Notes: generated by a model from the letters alone, not told the origin. Positions 44,860-55,689 are shown, counted from the first letter of the stretch. The stretch is DNA of 64,000 bases from Siphonodentalium dalli (GCA_032622095.1 CP136069.1:185119122-185183121); one strand, 5' to 3'. Program-made: numbers and translations.

Positions 44860-46120
44860 ATATTATGATATAGATTGATATTCGCGTTATTGGCCGATGT
44901 TATACTTAACGTTATGGGTTGTTGGAAATTTGTATTTAGATTAGATGAGCCCCAGGATAATCAGTTGCTTTCATCAAGGACTGAGCTACAGTTGGAAGAG
45001 GACGTTGTTTTTCTTTCACTCATATTGGTAACATTTTCAACATTTGGATTCTACAAGTCATAGACCGATCGAGTGTTGGCAATAAGTCGGTTGGAAATTT
45101 TAAACTTAGAAAATAGATTATGATAGCTCAAATATACAATTACGTTATATATAGTTAAAATGTCCAACCAATATTCGGTGTAAAATGTTTTTTTTTAGAC
45201 CAAGGGTCTAATATTGTCCTACGTGTACTTTCAGTTCGATATAATACCGCATTTGTCCCTTATTTTAGTTGGCGAATATTTAGTCATATTAAAGATGCAT
45301 AATCCGAATTAACGCTCCCAAGTTACAATTGTTTTGGCTTCGGGGGTAAAACAAAATATTTGATTCGAATCGAGGAACCCACCATCAAAGCGCAGAGTGA
45401 TCAGATATTGATTTTTGAAGTTTGTTATTTCTTGAATTGTGTAATTATTTGTGGCCCAGAAAAGAGTCATCAAACCGACGGTCTCGGACAAAATTGCGGA
45501 TGAAGATGCTTAACTCTAAAATCAAGTGGTAATGCGGCCAAAATGTTATACTATAGTTGACAGCAGTTAGCATTATTTTGTTGTAATTAATCGATTATGA
45601 TAACAAAGGCGTATTTTGAAGAAATGTTCTTGTTGTATCTTTATGATATGGGGACCGTCTGATCGGTTTGAGTAGCTTTAAGTAAACATTTGTTTGGAAT
45701 CTTTCAACAGATCGAAGGGTCCGCCCGTCGGGGCAAGGGAATATTTATCCCAAGAATTGGGATTGTTGTCGTGATCTAAACCCGGAGGGAGGTTGAAATG
45801 TTTAACTTGGTAACAAAAAAGGTGTCAAAATGTAGTCTGTTTATTATACGGATTGAATAAAGAGCGTTTGCTTCACTTCTGTGCGAAACACAGAAAACAG
45901 CTGAAACTCGCTCTGCTTATGCTTAGATTTTGTTGAGTATGTATAGGTATTTCGTGTATTTGGCGATCTATATTATCCCCATTATAGTATACACCAGTAT
46001 TGTGGTTCAAATGCGCCATGTCCGTTCAGATAGTAAATATATATTAAAATGAGAAATCAGTCCCCACTTACATACGATAAGGTAACTAAACGGTAATTGT
46101 ATTCAAATGTGCAATTCATA
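44860..46120. other. No gene recognised
   Basis: TTGGAAATTT words near 44920-45180 hint at an old GGGACGTGGC-family MITE. 45938-46050 matches 41360-41470 weakly. No exon was recognised. Confidence 0.35.
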
Positions 46121-46165
46121 GATAAATCCACGATATATTTATGTCCTTGTACACTGGGTTGAGAT

Positions 46166-46596
46166 AGGGACGTGACGACAGGGGTGTCTCAAGTCCCCCC
46201 TCCCCAACTTTGGTCAAATGTTCAACATTTGGAAATTTGATATACCTGACACAACATTTGTTGGAAATTTCACACAAACAATAGGTTGAAATTGTTTTCG
46301 TAGTTTGATTTTCGAACAATTTATTAGTGGATAATTTGTAGTTTTTAGACCAACATTTGGTAACACAATTTGGACTGAAATGGCCGTCAGAACCAGCTGG
46401 AAATTGTTCAAGCTTTGGGGGGGGGGTGTCAGGTCTCAAAATTTCCAACAATTGGAAAGCTTGATGCCAGCCAAGGGGAGGGGGTGGATTTACGCGCAAA
46501 CTTGTGAATTTGATATGGTTCGAGATGTGTAGTTAGAAATTCGAAGGTGGACACCCTTCCTAACGCACATACCATCTATAGCCATGTCCCTGCAAT
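46166..46596. mobile_element. MITE of the GGGACGTGGC family
   Basis: Left end TAGGGACGTGACGACAGGGG, right end ATAGCCATGTCCCTGCA, about 430 bp, with interior TTGGAAATTTCACAC and TTTGATTTTCGAACAATTTA. It shares interior order with 7648-8106. Non-coding. Confidence 0.65.
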
Positions 46597-46852
46597 GGGC
46601 CGAGACTGCGTCTATAGCACCATCTACTCACTTTATTAATCACAACCTGTCATTAATGCAGTGAACAAAGTTGTTAGTGAAAAAAATCGGCCTTCCGTAT
46701 TTATCTAAGGGCTAGAAGCCGCCTCGAAAATTTGAACACAAATCCTGTGTTAAAATGACAACTTTATCAATAATATTTGCCCATGAAATCTTTCAATAAA
46801 TAGGTTAACGCATAGCTGACTGGAATTTCATGGAATTCATGGACCTTTGAGT

Positions 46853-47020
46853 GAGAAAATCGTAGTGAAAGGCTACCGGTCAATGGGACAAATCTACCAG
46901 TTCCAATTCGCTATGGCTTTATGTGCTGCATTGAAAGTACCCAAGTGACCGTGACGATGTTCACAGATTTACCCGTACCCGTTCCCGTCGGACGGGTATC
47001 GCAAATTCGCTAATAACAAT
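46853..47020 (+). repeat. Dispersed repeat P, plus-orientation copy
   Basis: Inverted relative to 19836-19967. The two share ACCCGTACCCGTTCCCGTCG, GGACGGGTATCGCAAA and upstream words. Confidence 0.6.
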
Positions 47021-47077
47021 TTCGGGAACCTGGGCAAATTTATCACAAAAAAACTAGTGAGAGTGACCAATTCAGCC

Positions 47078-48286
47078 TTACTTGACTTGTGATCATATCA
47101 AGACATATAAACTTACTTCTGACGTGAGTATATCAAGACATATAAACTTACTTCTCTCGTGAGCATAGCAAGACATATACACTCAATTCTCTCGTGAGTA
47201 TATCAAGACAAATACAGTCACTTCTCCCGTGAGCATATCAAGACAGATAAACTTACTTCTCTCGTGAGCCTATCAAGACAGATAAACTCACTTCTCTCGT
47301 GAGCATAGCAAGACATATACGCTTAATTCTCTCGTGGGCATATCAAGACAATAAACTTACTTCTCTCGTGAGCATAGCAAGACAGATAAACATACTTCTC
47401 TCGTGAGCATATCAAGACCGATAAACTTACTTCTCTCGTGAGCATATCAAGACAGATAAACTCACTTCTCTCGTGAGCATAGCAAGACATATACACTTAA
47501 TTCTCTCGTAAGCATATCAAGACAATAAACTTACTTCTCTCGTGAGCATAGCAAGACAGATAAACTTACTTCTCTCGTGCGCATATCAAGACAGATAAAC
47601 TTACTTCTCTCGTGAGCATATCAAGACAGATAAACTTACTTCTCTCGTGAGCCTATCAAGACAATAAACTTACTTCTCTCGTGAGCATAGCAAGACATAT
47701 AAACTTACTTCTCCCGTGCGCATATAAAGACAGATAAACTTACTTCTCTCGTGAGCATATCAAGACATAAACACTTAATTCTCTCGTGAGCATATCAAGA
47801 CAATAAACTTTCTTCTCTCGTGAGCATAGCAAGACAGATACGCTTACTTCTCTCGTGCGCATATCAAGACATATAAACTTACTTCTCTCGTGAGCATATG
47901 AAGACATATAAACTTACTTCTATCGTGAGCATAACAAGACAGATAAACTTACTTCTCTCGTGAGCATAGCAAGACAGATCAACTCACTGATATTGTGAAC
48001 ATAGCAAGACAGGTAAACTTACTTCTCTCGTGAGCATAGCAAGACAGATAAACTTACTTGGCTCGCAAGCATACCAATACACCTAAATTTACTTGGTTAG
48101 TGAGCATAGCCAGGCACCTAAACTTGCTTGAATCGTGAATATAGCAAGACAGTTAAATATAAATTTACTTGGCTCCTGAGCATACCAAGACACCTTAACT
48201 TACAAGACATAAACTGATTTGGTTCATGAATATAGCAAGACACAAACTTATTTGACGCGTGAGCATAGGAAATCACATAAACTTAC
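47078..48286 (-). repeat. 35-bp tandem array of 5' splice-site-like units (~34 copies)
   Basis: On the minus strand the array starts at the donor of the 48287-48487 exon and runs downstream into the intron. Each 35-bp unit reads about AAGTAAGTTTATCTGTCTTG then ATATGCTCACGAG. Units near the exon keep GAGCC before AAGTAAG, exactly as at the real exon end (GAGCC A|GTAAGT); distal units have GAGAG and are very uniform. Most retain GTAAGT; some carry changes that destroy it (AATTAAG, GAGTGAG). The array appears to have grown from the exon-intron junction itself. Confidence 0.9.
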
Positions 48287-48487
48287 TTGGCTCGCATGCT
48301 ACTCCAGTAGGGTGGTAACCTGGCATGCACGTGCAAATGGCGTAGTTGCTGTAGTATCTGTCACCGGAGACGAAATTACGACCTTGGTGGATGCTGTACG
48401 AAGTTTGACAGACAGCATTATCCACACATTGCTTCACGTTGGGATAATGGATGTCTTGGATGCTGCAGGAATTACCCGGTTCCCTCC
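48287..48487 (-). CDS. EB/EGF-like module exon next to the splice-site array
   Basis: A 201-bp exon (67 codons), phase 1-1. The acceptor is GTTTATTACAG, the donor CCAA|GTAAGT. Product: REPGNSCSIQDIHYPNVKQC, then VDNAVCQTSYSIHQGR, then YAICTCMPGYHPTGVACEP, with six Cys in EGF/EB-like spacing. It has an intact frame with no stops. Relatives are the pseudo-exon at 4593-4774 and the remnant at 40496-40600. It lies between exon 1 (55097-55329) and the 39-kb exon on the same strand with compatible phase. Confidence 0.8.
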
Positions 48488-48738
48488 CTGTAATAAACAC
48501 CAGGAAAACGATACATCCCACAATTTGACATTCAATCCCGGGTCATATGGTCGGGGAATACAATGATGCATGATATATATGTTCGTTTGTATTACCTGTG
48601 ATCTGTGACGTTGGTGTAACAAAGCAATCATGTTACAACCTTCCGCTGCAATAGGTACACCAACAATAAATATATGTAATCAAGCTGTGTTTGTATATGC
48701 ATAATCATTAATACCCCCCAAGTTGATGTTATATATGA
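48488..48738 (-). other. Intron upstream of the exon, shared with the 4.3-kb segment
   Basis: Aligns in inverted orientation with 4324-4592; words such as ATATGACC and GGGATTG are shared. It marks the other edge of the segmental duplication. Confidence 0.6.
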
Positions 48739-48751
48739 CTTTTGAGTTTAT

Positions 48752-49365
48752 TGTCAGGTCCATATGGCGGTGAAGTGAACAGTTTATTGTCAGGTCCATA
48801 TGGCGGTGAAGTGAACAGTTTATTGTCAGGTACATATAGCGGTGAAGTGAACAGTTTATTGTCAGGTCCATGTGGCGGTGAAGTGAACAGTTCATTGCCA
48901 GGTCCACGTGGCGGTGAAGTGAACAGTTTATTGTCAGGTACATATGACGGTGAAGTGAACAGTTTATTGTCAGGTCCATGTGGCGGTGAAGTGAACAGTT
49001 CATTGCCAGGTCCACGTGGCGGTGAAGTGAACAGTTTATTGTCAGGTACATATGACGGTGAAGTGAACAGTTTATTGTCAGGTCCATGTGGCGGTGAAGT
49101 GAACAGTTTATTGCCAGGTCCACGTGGCGGTGAAGTGAACAGTTTATTGTCAGGTACATATGACGGTGAAGTGAACAGTTTATTGTCAGGTCCATGTGGC
49201 GGTGAAGTGAACAGTTCATTGCCAGGTCCACGTGGCGGTGAAGTGAACAGTTCATTGCCAGGTCCACGTGGCGGTGAAGTGAACAGTTTATTGACAGGTC
49301 CATATGACGGTGAAGTGAACAGTTTATTGTCAGGTACATATGGCGGTGAAGTGAACAGTTTATTC
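48752..49365. repeat. 36-bp minisatellite, ~17 copies, with 108-bp higher-order repeat
   Basis: The unit is GGTCCATATGGCGGTGAA followed by GTGAACAGTTTATTGTCA. Variants alternate in a three-unit cycle (GGTACATATGAC, GGTCCATGTGGC, GGTCCACGTGGC) repeated about four times between units 3 and 14, then break down. The period is a multiple of three, so both strands are open for over 200 codons. Different frames read different simple repeats and none shows selection. Confidence 0.9.
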
Positions 49366-49445
49366 TCCGATCCGAAAGGTCCGAAAGCAAATTTAGTATA
49401 AAAGGTGCTTTCGTTTCCGACATAGTTCAAACATAAAATATGCTA

Positions 49446-49520
49446 AGCCCAATGCCAATCTAACAACATCAGCCCAATGCCAATCTAACAACATCAGCCC
49501 AATGCCAATCTAACAACATC
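49446..49520. repeat. 25-bp tandem repeat, 3 copies
   Basis: Three perfect units start AGCCCAATGCCAATCTAACA at 49446, 49471 and 49496. Confidence 0.95.
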
Positions 49521-49567
49521 AGTAAAACCTGATTACCCTGACAAACAGTAACGCATTGGAGCATGTT

Positions 49568-49890
49568 ACACTGCAAAAAGTTTTGGTACCATATGGTACC
49601 AATATTGGTCCCGAACCTTGACGCTGTGGGAGTACCAAAATAGGGACCAAATTTAGAACCAATTTAAAGTGGTCCTATTTTTGGTACAATAGTGAACCAA
49701 ATTAGAAACAAAAATTGGTCCCATATGGTACCAAAATTGGTCCCGACCCTTGTCGCTGTGGGAGTACCAAAATAGGGACCAAATTTAGAACCAATTTAAA
49801 GTGGTCCGATTTTTGGTACAATAGTTGAACCAAATTAGAAACCAAATTTGGTCCCATATTTAAAGGGGTTCTCTTTTTGGTACAATCATG
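49568..49890. mobile_element. TACACTGC-ended repeat with 132-bp internal duplication
   Basis: The start TTACACTGCAAAAAGTTTTG resembles the inverted end at 54457-54477 (AAACATTTTGCAGTGTA), so both are pieces of one TIR family with TA flanks. Inside, ATATGGTACCAAnATTGGTC begins a unit at 49591 and again at 49723 (132-bp period). GGTACCATATGGTACC is a perfect 16-bp palindrome. No right terminus was found. Confidence 0.6.
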
Positions 49891-50089
49891 GATCCAAATT
49901 AAAAACCAACATTAAAACAAATGGAACTGGTTCCAATCGTTTTGGGACCATATCATAACCAAACCAAAAAATGCACGGGAAGCAAACCGAAATGGCCTGT
50001 TCCCTGCACATGGAGTAAAATGTGTCTGAATTTCTAAAATAATGGGCCGTAATTCTTAATTTGTGTGTAATAATATGAAAAAAACTAAT

Positions 50090-51480
50090 TTGCGATAAAT
50101 CGCAAACTTCTATACAATAAATATACATGTATGCGATTTAGTGCAAAGGTTTTCGATTTATAACAAATGTTTGCAATTAATCAAATCACTTTGCTTTAAC
50201 TCTATAAATATAAATCATACAGGTCTGGGTGAACTCCAATCGCTCTATAATAGCATGGTCAGGCTAAGATAGACCGACCGTTTGGTCATTCACAGCCATA
50301 ATGCATGTGTGATGAGGGGAGCAAATCTTTGTGATAAATCACAAAACGACTTTGTGAAAATTCACAAACACCTTTGCAATACATCGCAGACCTTTGCGAT
50401 AACTCGCAAACCTTTGCAATAAATTTCAAGCATCTTTACGATAACTCTCAAACTACTTGGTGATTATGCTTTACGATTTATCGTAAACATGTTTGAGATT
50501 TATCACGAAGGTTCGTGATTTATTGCAGATATATTGTTATGAGTTCATGATGGCACTAATGGGCTTGAAGCGTATAAACATAATAAATCAGACATATTAA
50601 ACAGGTCTGGATGAACCACAAATCGATCTATGATAGCATGGTCGTGCTAAAATAGACTTATCGGTCTTTCACAGCCAAAATATAAGGGAAGCAAACCAAT
50701 ACTTGAAACAAAAATTAATTCTGATCTCTTTTGGAGATTTTCTACTGAGAATATTCAAAATTAAAACAACTTTGCGATAAATCGCAAAACAACTCTGCAA
50801 AAAATCACAAACACCTTTACGATAACTCCCAAACCTTTGCGATAAATCTCAAAAATCTTTACGTTAACTTTCAATTAATTACTTGGTGATTATACTTTGC
50901 GATTTATCGCAAAGATGTTTGAGATTTATCACAATAGCCGATGAGGTTAAAATAGACCAATCATTCTTTCACAGCCATCATGTACCTTGTATCACTAATC
51001 TTTGATAAGGGGAGTAACTCTAAACGGTTCTATTATTATCGATCAACCTATACTTCAAAAACAAAACAAAATTAGTTCCGATTTTTTTTTATCCAGACAA
51101 CATCATTATATAATATTATTCACTAAGAACAACTTTGCGATAAATCGAAAACATATTTCTGATAAATCGCCAACTACCATACGTTTGCGATTAATCGCAA
51201 TGATTGCATTATATTGTTATATGTGGGCACTAATGGGACTGAACCATATAACCATTATCAATCAGATATCTTAAACAGGTCTGGGTGAACCACTTACCGA
51301 TCTGTAATAGACTAAAATAAACTAAAATAAACCGATCGGTCTTTCACAGCCAGAATGCATCCGGGATAAGGGGAGTCACTCTAAACTGTTTTATTGTTAT
51401 CTCTCAACCAATACGTAAACAAAATTAATACTGAATTCTTTTGCAAGACACCCAATAATTATTTACTGTATACTGAGAAT
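50090..51480. repeat. Repeat Q array rich in TTTGCGATAAATCGCAAA palindromes
   Basis: Modules of about 340-390 bp recur. Each has an ACAGGTCTGGGTGAAC start, a TCTTTCACAGCC block, a GATAAGGGGAG block and a stretch of TTTGCGATAAATCGCAAA-type palindromes (for example near 50092, 50770, 51133). Start blocks are near 50218, 50601 and 51276; a partial module is near 50937. A single inverted copy lies at 29380-29560. No coding frame was found. Confidence 0.65.
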
Positions 51481-51489
51481 ATTCAAAAT

Positions 51490-52590
51490 AAACATACATT
51501 TACATATACATGTATACATATATTAAAACAAACATATTAAAATTGTCAATAAATTTAGAGTTCCCTCTCTTACAACAGTGAGCACTGTGTCAGGAAGAGC
51601 GATCGGTCTATTGTAGCCCGATCAGGCTATTATAGTTAATCTGTGGTTCGCTCAGACCTTTCTTTATACCATAATAAATATCGCGTAAATAGTATATACC
51701 GGTAATTGTTGTGGTTCCTACACTGCATTATGTGAACAAAGCCAAATTCAGTTCGAGAACCTGTTGTAAAGTATGTAAATAGCATGCGATAAGCTAAATA
51801 CTCAACAATGGGGAGACTACACTAATGAATTGTGGTTAATTAAAACTGGCACCATGTTGTTTGCAAAATACTGTTGTAGCGCTCACTAGTCATCGCCACA
51901 AGATTTCGGTGTTAATGGGTCACCGGAGTCACTCTCCCAAAAAATTTGCCACATTGTTGAGCGTTTTGCTTATCGTACACTTCCGATGTGCTGTATCGGT
52001 ATATGAACACACAAACAAACCTCACACAAAGAGAGTTTAATGTATTTAATATATGATCCATTTTGGTACAGCCATTGTACAATATTTATTCTCCATTCGC
52101 AGCTATGCGTCATCGAGTCAATGTCATTGCCTGATCACCAGAGCCGTATAATGTAGAATTTCGCGAATATGGTTTCAATTATGGAAGAGGTTATTTCCCA
52201 GCAAAGCGGAAATGTCCGAATCGTTCTGAATGATAGCCAGACATGTTTTATAAGAACATGATGCATCTGGACATTGGAATGTTCTACATGTTCATGTACT
52301 TGTATATATATATATATAAAGCTAAGCTCTAATTGGACCCCCCTAACGACGTTGACACCGATATTACCGCATTGTTGATGATGCTGTTAACCATGAGCAA
52401 TCCTACCATGGTCGACCTTCGTACCTTTTTAAAGTCAGCATTAAAACCACAACAGACCGTAAACAAATTATTAATTGAAATATTGTTTTGTGTATACATG
52501 TACCCCGATCGACAAAACAAGTGTCTATTGACACCGCGGTGTATGTGCCGTTCGGCCGCTGTGTTAGCGTTTGTAACTGTGGTTGACCAC
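51490..52590. other. No gene recognised
   Basis: A weak further relative of the Q start block lies near 51615-51660. A (TA)n run is at 52305-52317. Open frames on both strands near 52330-52760 overlap the 22-bp repeat and are not convincing. Confidence 0.35.
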
Positions 52591-52603
52591 CGCCGTCGAA
52601 CGT

Positions 52604-52800
52604 CAAGTACACTGCGGCCGAAGGCAAGTACACTGTGGCCGAACGGCAAGTACACCATGGACGAAAGGCAACTACAACGTGGCCGAATGGCATGTACACC
52701 ATGGTTAGATTTCTGGTTTGTATAATCTTTTTTCAGTTTAATGAATGTACACCGCGGCAACTACACCATGGACGAATGGCAAGTACACTGCAGCCCAACT
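52604..52800. repeat. 22-bp degenerate minisatellite
   Basis: Units such as AAGTACACTGTGGCCGAACG recur about four and a half times at 52604-52700, then again irregularly at 52745-52795 (AGTACACTGCAGCCC). Confidence 0.7.
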
Positions 52801-53131
52801 GTACATGTAGTTAGCCGGTGGAGCTGCAGTGTTGTTGCATTTCGGCCACTGTGGCAACGCTAACCGCACTGATGTTAGGCGGACATTTGTTTTGTCCAGC
52901 AATGTAGTTAAGTTAACACAGTGCATGGCGCTCACGATAAGCTGGACTGGGTGTTCATGTAAGGTGGCCATGTGAAACATTAATGCGGAGTACAGAAGTC
53001 GCAAAATATTAATAGTACTGTTGAATAATCTTTCTACAGTACTATTAGTAATATAGTTGAAAACGGCGGTATGGTATAACCGGTGTCATTAACGCCCTAC
53101 AACCTTTTTAAAGAGGACGATTAATCAGAGC

Positions 53132-53588
53132 ATAGCTGTAGTACGTTACAACATGTACATGTAAAAGCTTGTGATGGATTCAGTGATAATGTGTGTCCAA
53201 GAATTGGATCCGTATCTCCGAGATTATCCGTCATTTCATAAATACAATATCACAACATATCACAGCGTGACTGGCGTTTCAATTAAAAGAATAACAGACT
53301 CCGTAACTGGGCGATATGTCATGGCGACATGGTTCTCAAATCAATTTTCGATGAAAATTGAAGAATAGCTGTAGTATGTTACTAAACGCTTGCGATGGAT
53401 TCAGTGATAATGTGTATCCAAAATTGGATCGTATCTCCGAGATTATCCCTCATTTCATAAATATTTCACAACAATATCACAGCGCGCGTCACCGGCGTTT
53501 CAATCAAAAGAATAACTGACTCTATAACTGGGCAATATGTCATGGCGACATGGTTCTCAAATCACGCTTCGATAAAAATTGAAGAATA
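53132..53588. repeat. 221-bp tandem duplication, 2 copies
   Basis: GATGGATTCAGTGATAATGT starts at 53173 and 53394, and ATGTCATGGCGACATGGTTC also recurs. The copies differ by scattered substitutions and small indels. A 65-codon frame in the first copy is broken in the second. Confidence 0.85.
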
Positions 53589-54104
53589 TGATCCATCTTC
53601 CTTTGTACAGCCAGGTACTCGTACGTTGTAGCCTTGAACATTCAACAAACTTGTGACGGACTCATGAGTCATGACTGATCTGTGACGTCATAATTCTGAC
53701 TAATTTCTACATAATTGTATGTCTCGTAATCCTAGTCACCAGTGGTTGACTCTTGCCAGACTTGTTAGGTAATTGGACGGTTTATAATTTTTTGAAACTT
53801 AAGTATCTGTCTTTTGAAATTCACAACATTGTCGTCCAAGTCATTGTCAAACTTGTGTAATCAGTCCCCTGGTCCCATTGTCATTGGCACTGAAATTGTC
53901 TGAATTCATTGACTTCGCCTGTTTTCGGAGGTTATTACCTCTTGTCCCTTTCATACACCAACATAATCCAGACAGTGCTAACAATAGTCCAGGTTATTAA
54001 GAAGCAAGTTAGGTCCAATTATTTGCTAAAACAATCTAAACAAGAGAAGTTTGTAAACACGAAAACACATCGCACATGGTTCATTCTGACCGGAAGAATA
54101 TTTT
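53589..54104. other. No gene recognised
   Basis: Short frames only. No splice-bounded exon was recognised. Confidence 0.35.
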
Positions 54105-54294
54105 GATTTTTCGTACTATAAACCTCGTACCACAAGTGCAGGGGTAAAATAATTATGCCGCTTGAATGATAACGTTATATATTTTCTGGAACACTTAAAT
54201 GCGATAAGGTATGAGTTATAAAACGTAGCTTATGTCCAGTAGCTATATATATCTACTTATACTTATTTTTGTTTTCATTGTCAAGTTGACTAAA
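54105..54294 (-). mobile_element. Inverted fragment of the 32231-33142 element
   Basis: Matches the reverse complement of about 32350-32530 (TTCGTACTATAAACCTCGTA, AAGGTATGAGTTATAAAACG, TTTTCATTGTCAAGTTGACT). It ends where the palindrome starts. Confidence 0.75.
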
Positions 54295-54431
54295 TTTTTC
54301 ATTTTGGTTCAGTATGGGACCAAGCACATATTTTGGTACCGTTTGGTTTCAATATGGCTATTGAATAGCCATATTGAAACCAAACGGTACCAAAATATGT
54401 GCTTGGTCCCATACTGAACCAAAATGAAAAA
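54295..54431. repeat. 137-bp near-perfect palindrome (68-bp arms, 1-bp spacer)
   Basis: The left arm 54295-54362 and right arm 54364-54431 are exact reverse complements by eye, around a single G at 54363 (GGCTATTGAATAGCC at the centre). The arms contain GGTACC and GGGACCAAGCACATA. The outer right flank continues to an inverted CACTGC-type terminus ending near 54477. Confidence 0.9.
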
Positions 54432-55096
54432 ATTTGATACAATATGGGACCACTGGAAACCAAAACATTTTGCAGTGTACGGCCAACTACCAACACGCGC
54501 AAAGTGGGTAAATAGTACTAAATACACGGGCAAAGTCAACATATATGTTAGTGCATCAATGCAGGTGAGATGATGTGAATACCGAGAAACAGTTTAACAA
54601 GCATAATCGTAGAATGGTTAGAGATACATGTATTTTTATAATTAAAGGGACGAAAGGCACTCGCAATGGGTAGTTTTGCACACACACAAAATATATAATT
54701 CTAAAAAATAGCACCACTAGATCATCGAGATAAACTTTGTTCTTATATGCATTATTTCTTATAGTTTTCCAACAACCTTCATTTATCATGTTAGAACAAG
54801 TGTTACATAAATTATATCCAAATAAATCCGTTATAGTTCTTGTGTCAACAAACATCGTTAATCGTTTTGTAAATTAAATTATTTTAATCTGAATATGATT
54901 TTCATAATATTGTTCAATGTTTTATCATTTCCAATGTTCAAAGTCAAACCTCATTATTAGTGAGATATTAATAATGAAAATAAGAACAGTAAGCCTACTT
55001 TACATGTTCATGTTGATGACAATTGTTTTACAAACTTGATGTGCGTGAACCCACTTCGAAGACCTTGAAACCCTTTAGTGAGGAATCCATACTCAC
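54432..55096. other. TIR end, then intron sequence of the host gene
   Basis: 54432-54477 completes the TACACTGC-type repeat (GCAGTGTA end). From there to 55096 is the beginning of intron 1 of the minus-strand gene, with no further exon seen. Confidence 0.45.
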
Positions 55097-55329
55097 TTCG
55101 CTGGCAATTGTATATGCTGTTTGAGGTCTTGAAAAATCCTGCGTCGCATTGGCATGTTCCAGTGGCTGTTAAGTTAGATTTAGGTTGTAGTTGGCCGTTG
55201 GGTAATTGGCAGGTGGAATCCCTCACGTTGCAACGCAAAAGTGTGGAGCACGACTGGCCGAGATAGGCGGCTTCTGCTAATGCAAGAACTAAGCACACAC
55301 ACTACAACGAATAACACATAGCGGGACAT
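55097..55329 (-). CDS. Probable first exon: signal peptide plus EB/EGF-like module, frame-broken
   Basis: The minus-strand ATG at 55327-55329 opens MSRYVLFVVVCV, a typical hydrophobic leader. The continuation LVLALAEAAYLGQSC lies in another frame, and the switch falls at a (CA)n run on the plus strand (55294-55302). One extra CA/GT unit would join the two. The module then reads CSTLLRCNVRDSTCQ and GTCQCDAGFFKTSNSIYNCQ (six Cys), ending CGAA|GTGAGT, a strong donor in phase 1 like the other exons. Alternatively the module exon starts at 55273 after an AG (TTAGCAG), giving 177 bp and phase 1-1. It is either a null allele, a sequence error or a misread first exon. Confidence 0.65.
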
Positions 55330-55689
55330 ATATTCAATACATAATTAATGTTTTGTCTTGCATAATTCTGACAATGAACAACATCACAAAAAGGGTCAAA
55401 TGAAAATCAAAGCACAAAATATGCAAATCGTTGACTACACCGTATATGTTTCGTATAGACTTATTGGTGCAACAAACACACATTTAAAAGGGTCCTGTTT
55501 TCCCAAAGTGTAACAATATAGTTAGATGGTTCCTAATTTAGTAAATATGGAGAGACACCTTTTGACGTTAGGTAGTTCGTTTGAAACATAATTATCAGTC
55601 ATAGATGGCGGATGTTGCGTGTATCAATAGAAACATATATGTTTAATTAACCATAAAATTGTCTGGCCTGCCGAGTGGTTCGCAAAAAT
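55330..55689 (-). other. Upstream region of the EB/EGF-like gene
   Basis: Candidate 5' flank or untranslated region. No TATA box or other promoter element was identified with confidence. Confidence 0.3.

Noticed and set aside
47078-48286. CRISPR-like array
   Set aside because: The units are contiguous 35-bp direct repeats without unique spacers, in a eukaryotic intron and without cas genes.
48680-49430. Three overlapping open frames of over 200 codons as repeat proteins
   Set aside because: They arise because a 36-bp tandem repeat is open in several frames on both strands; no frame shows independent support.
52329-53004. Overlapping frames on both strands as a gene
   Set aside because: Much of the region is a degenerate 22-bp repeat, there are no splice-consistent neighbours, and no recognisable family.
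54232-54542. Small membrane-protein frames near 54.3 kb
   Set aside because: They read the two arms of a palindrome on both strands, and the similarity between them is due to the palindrome.
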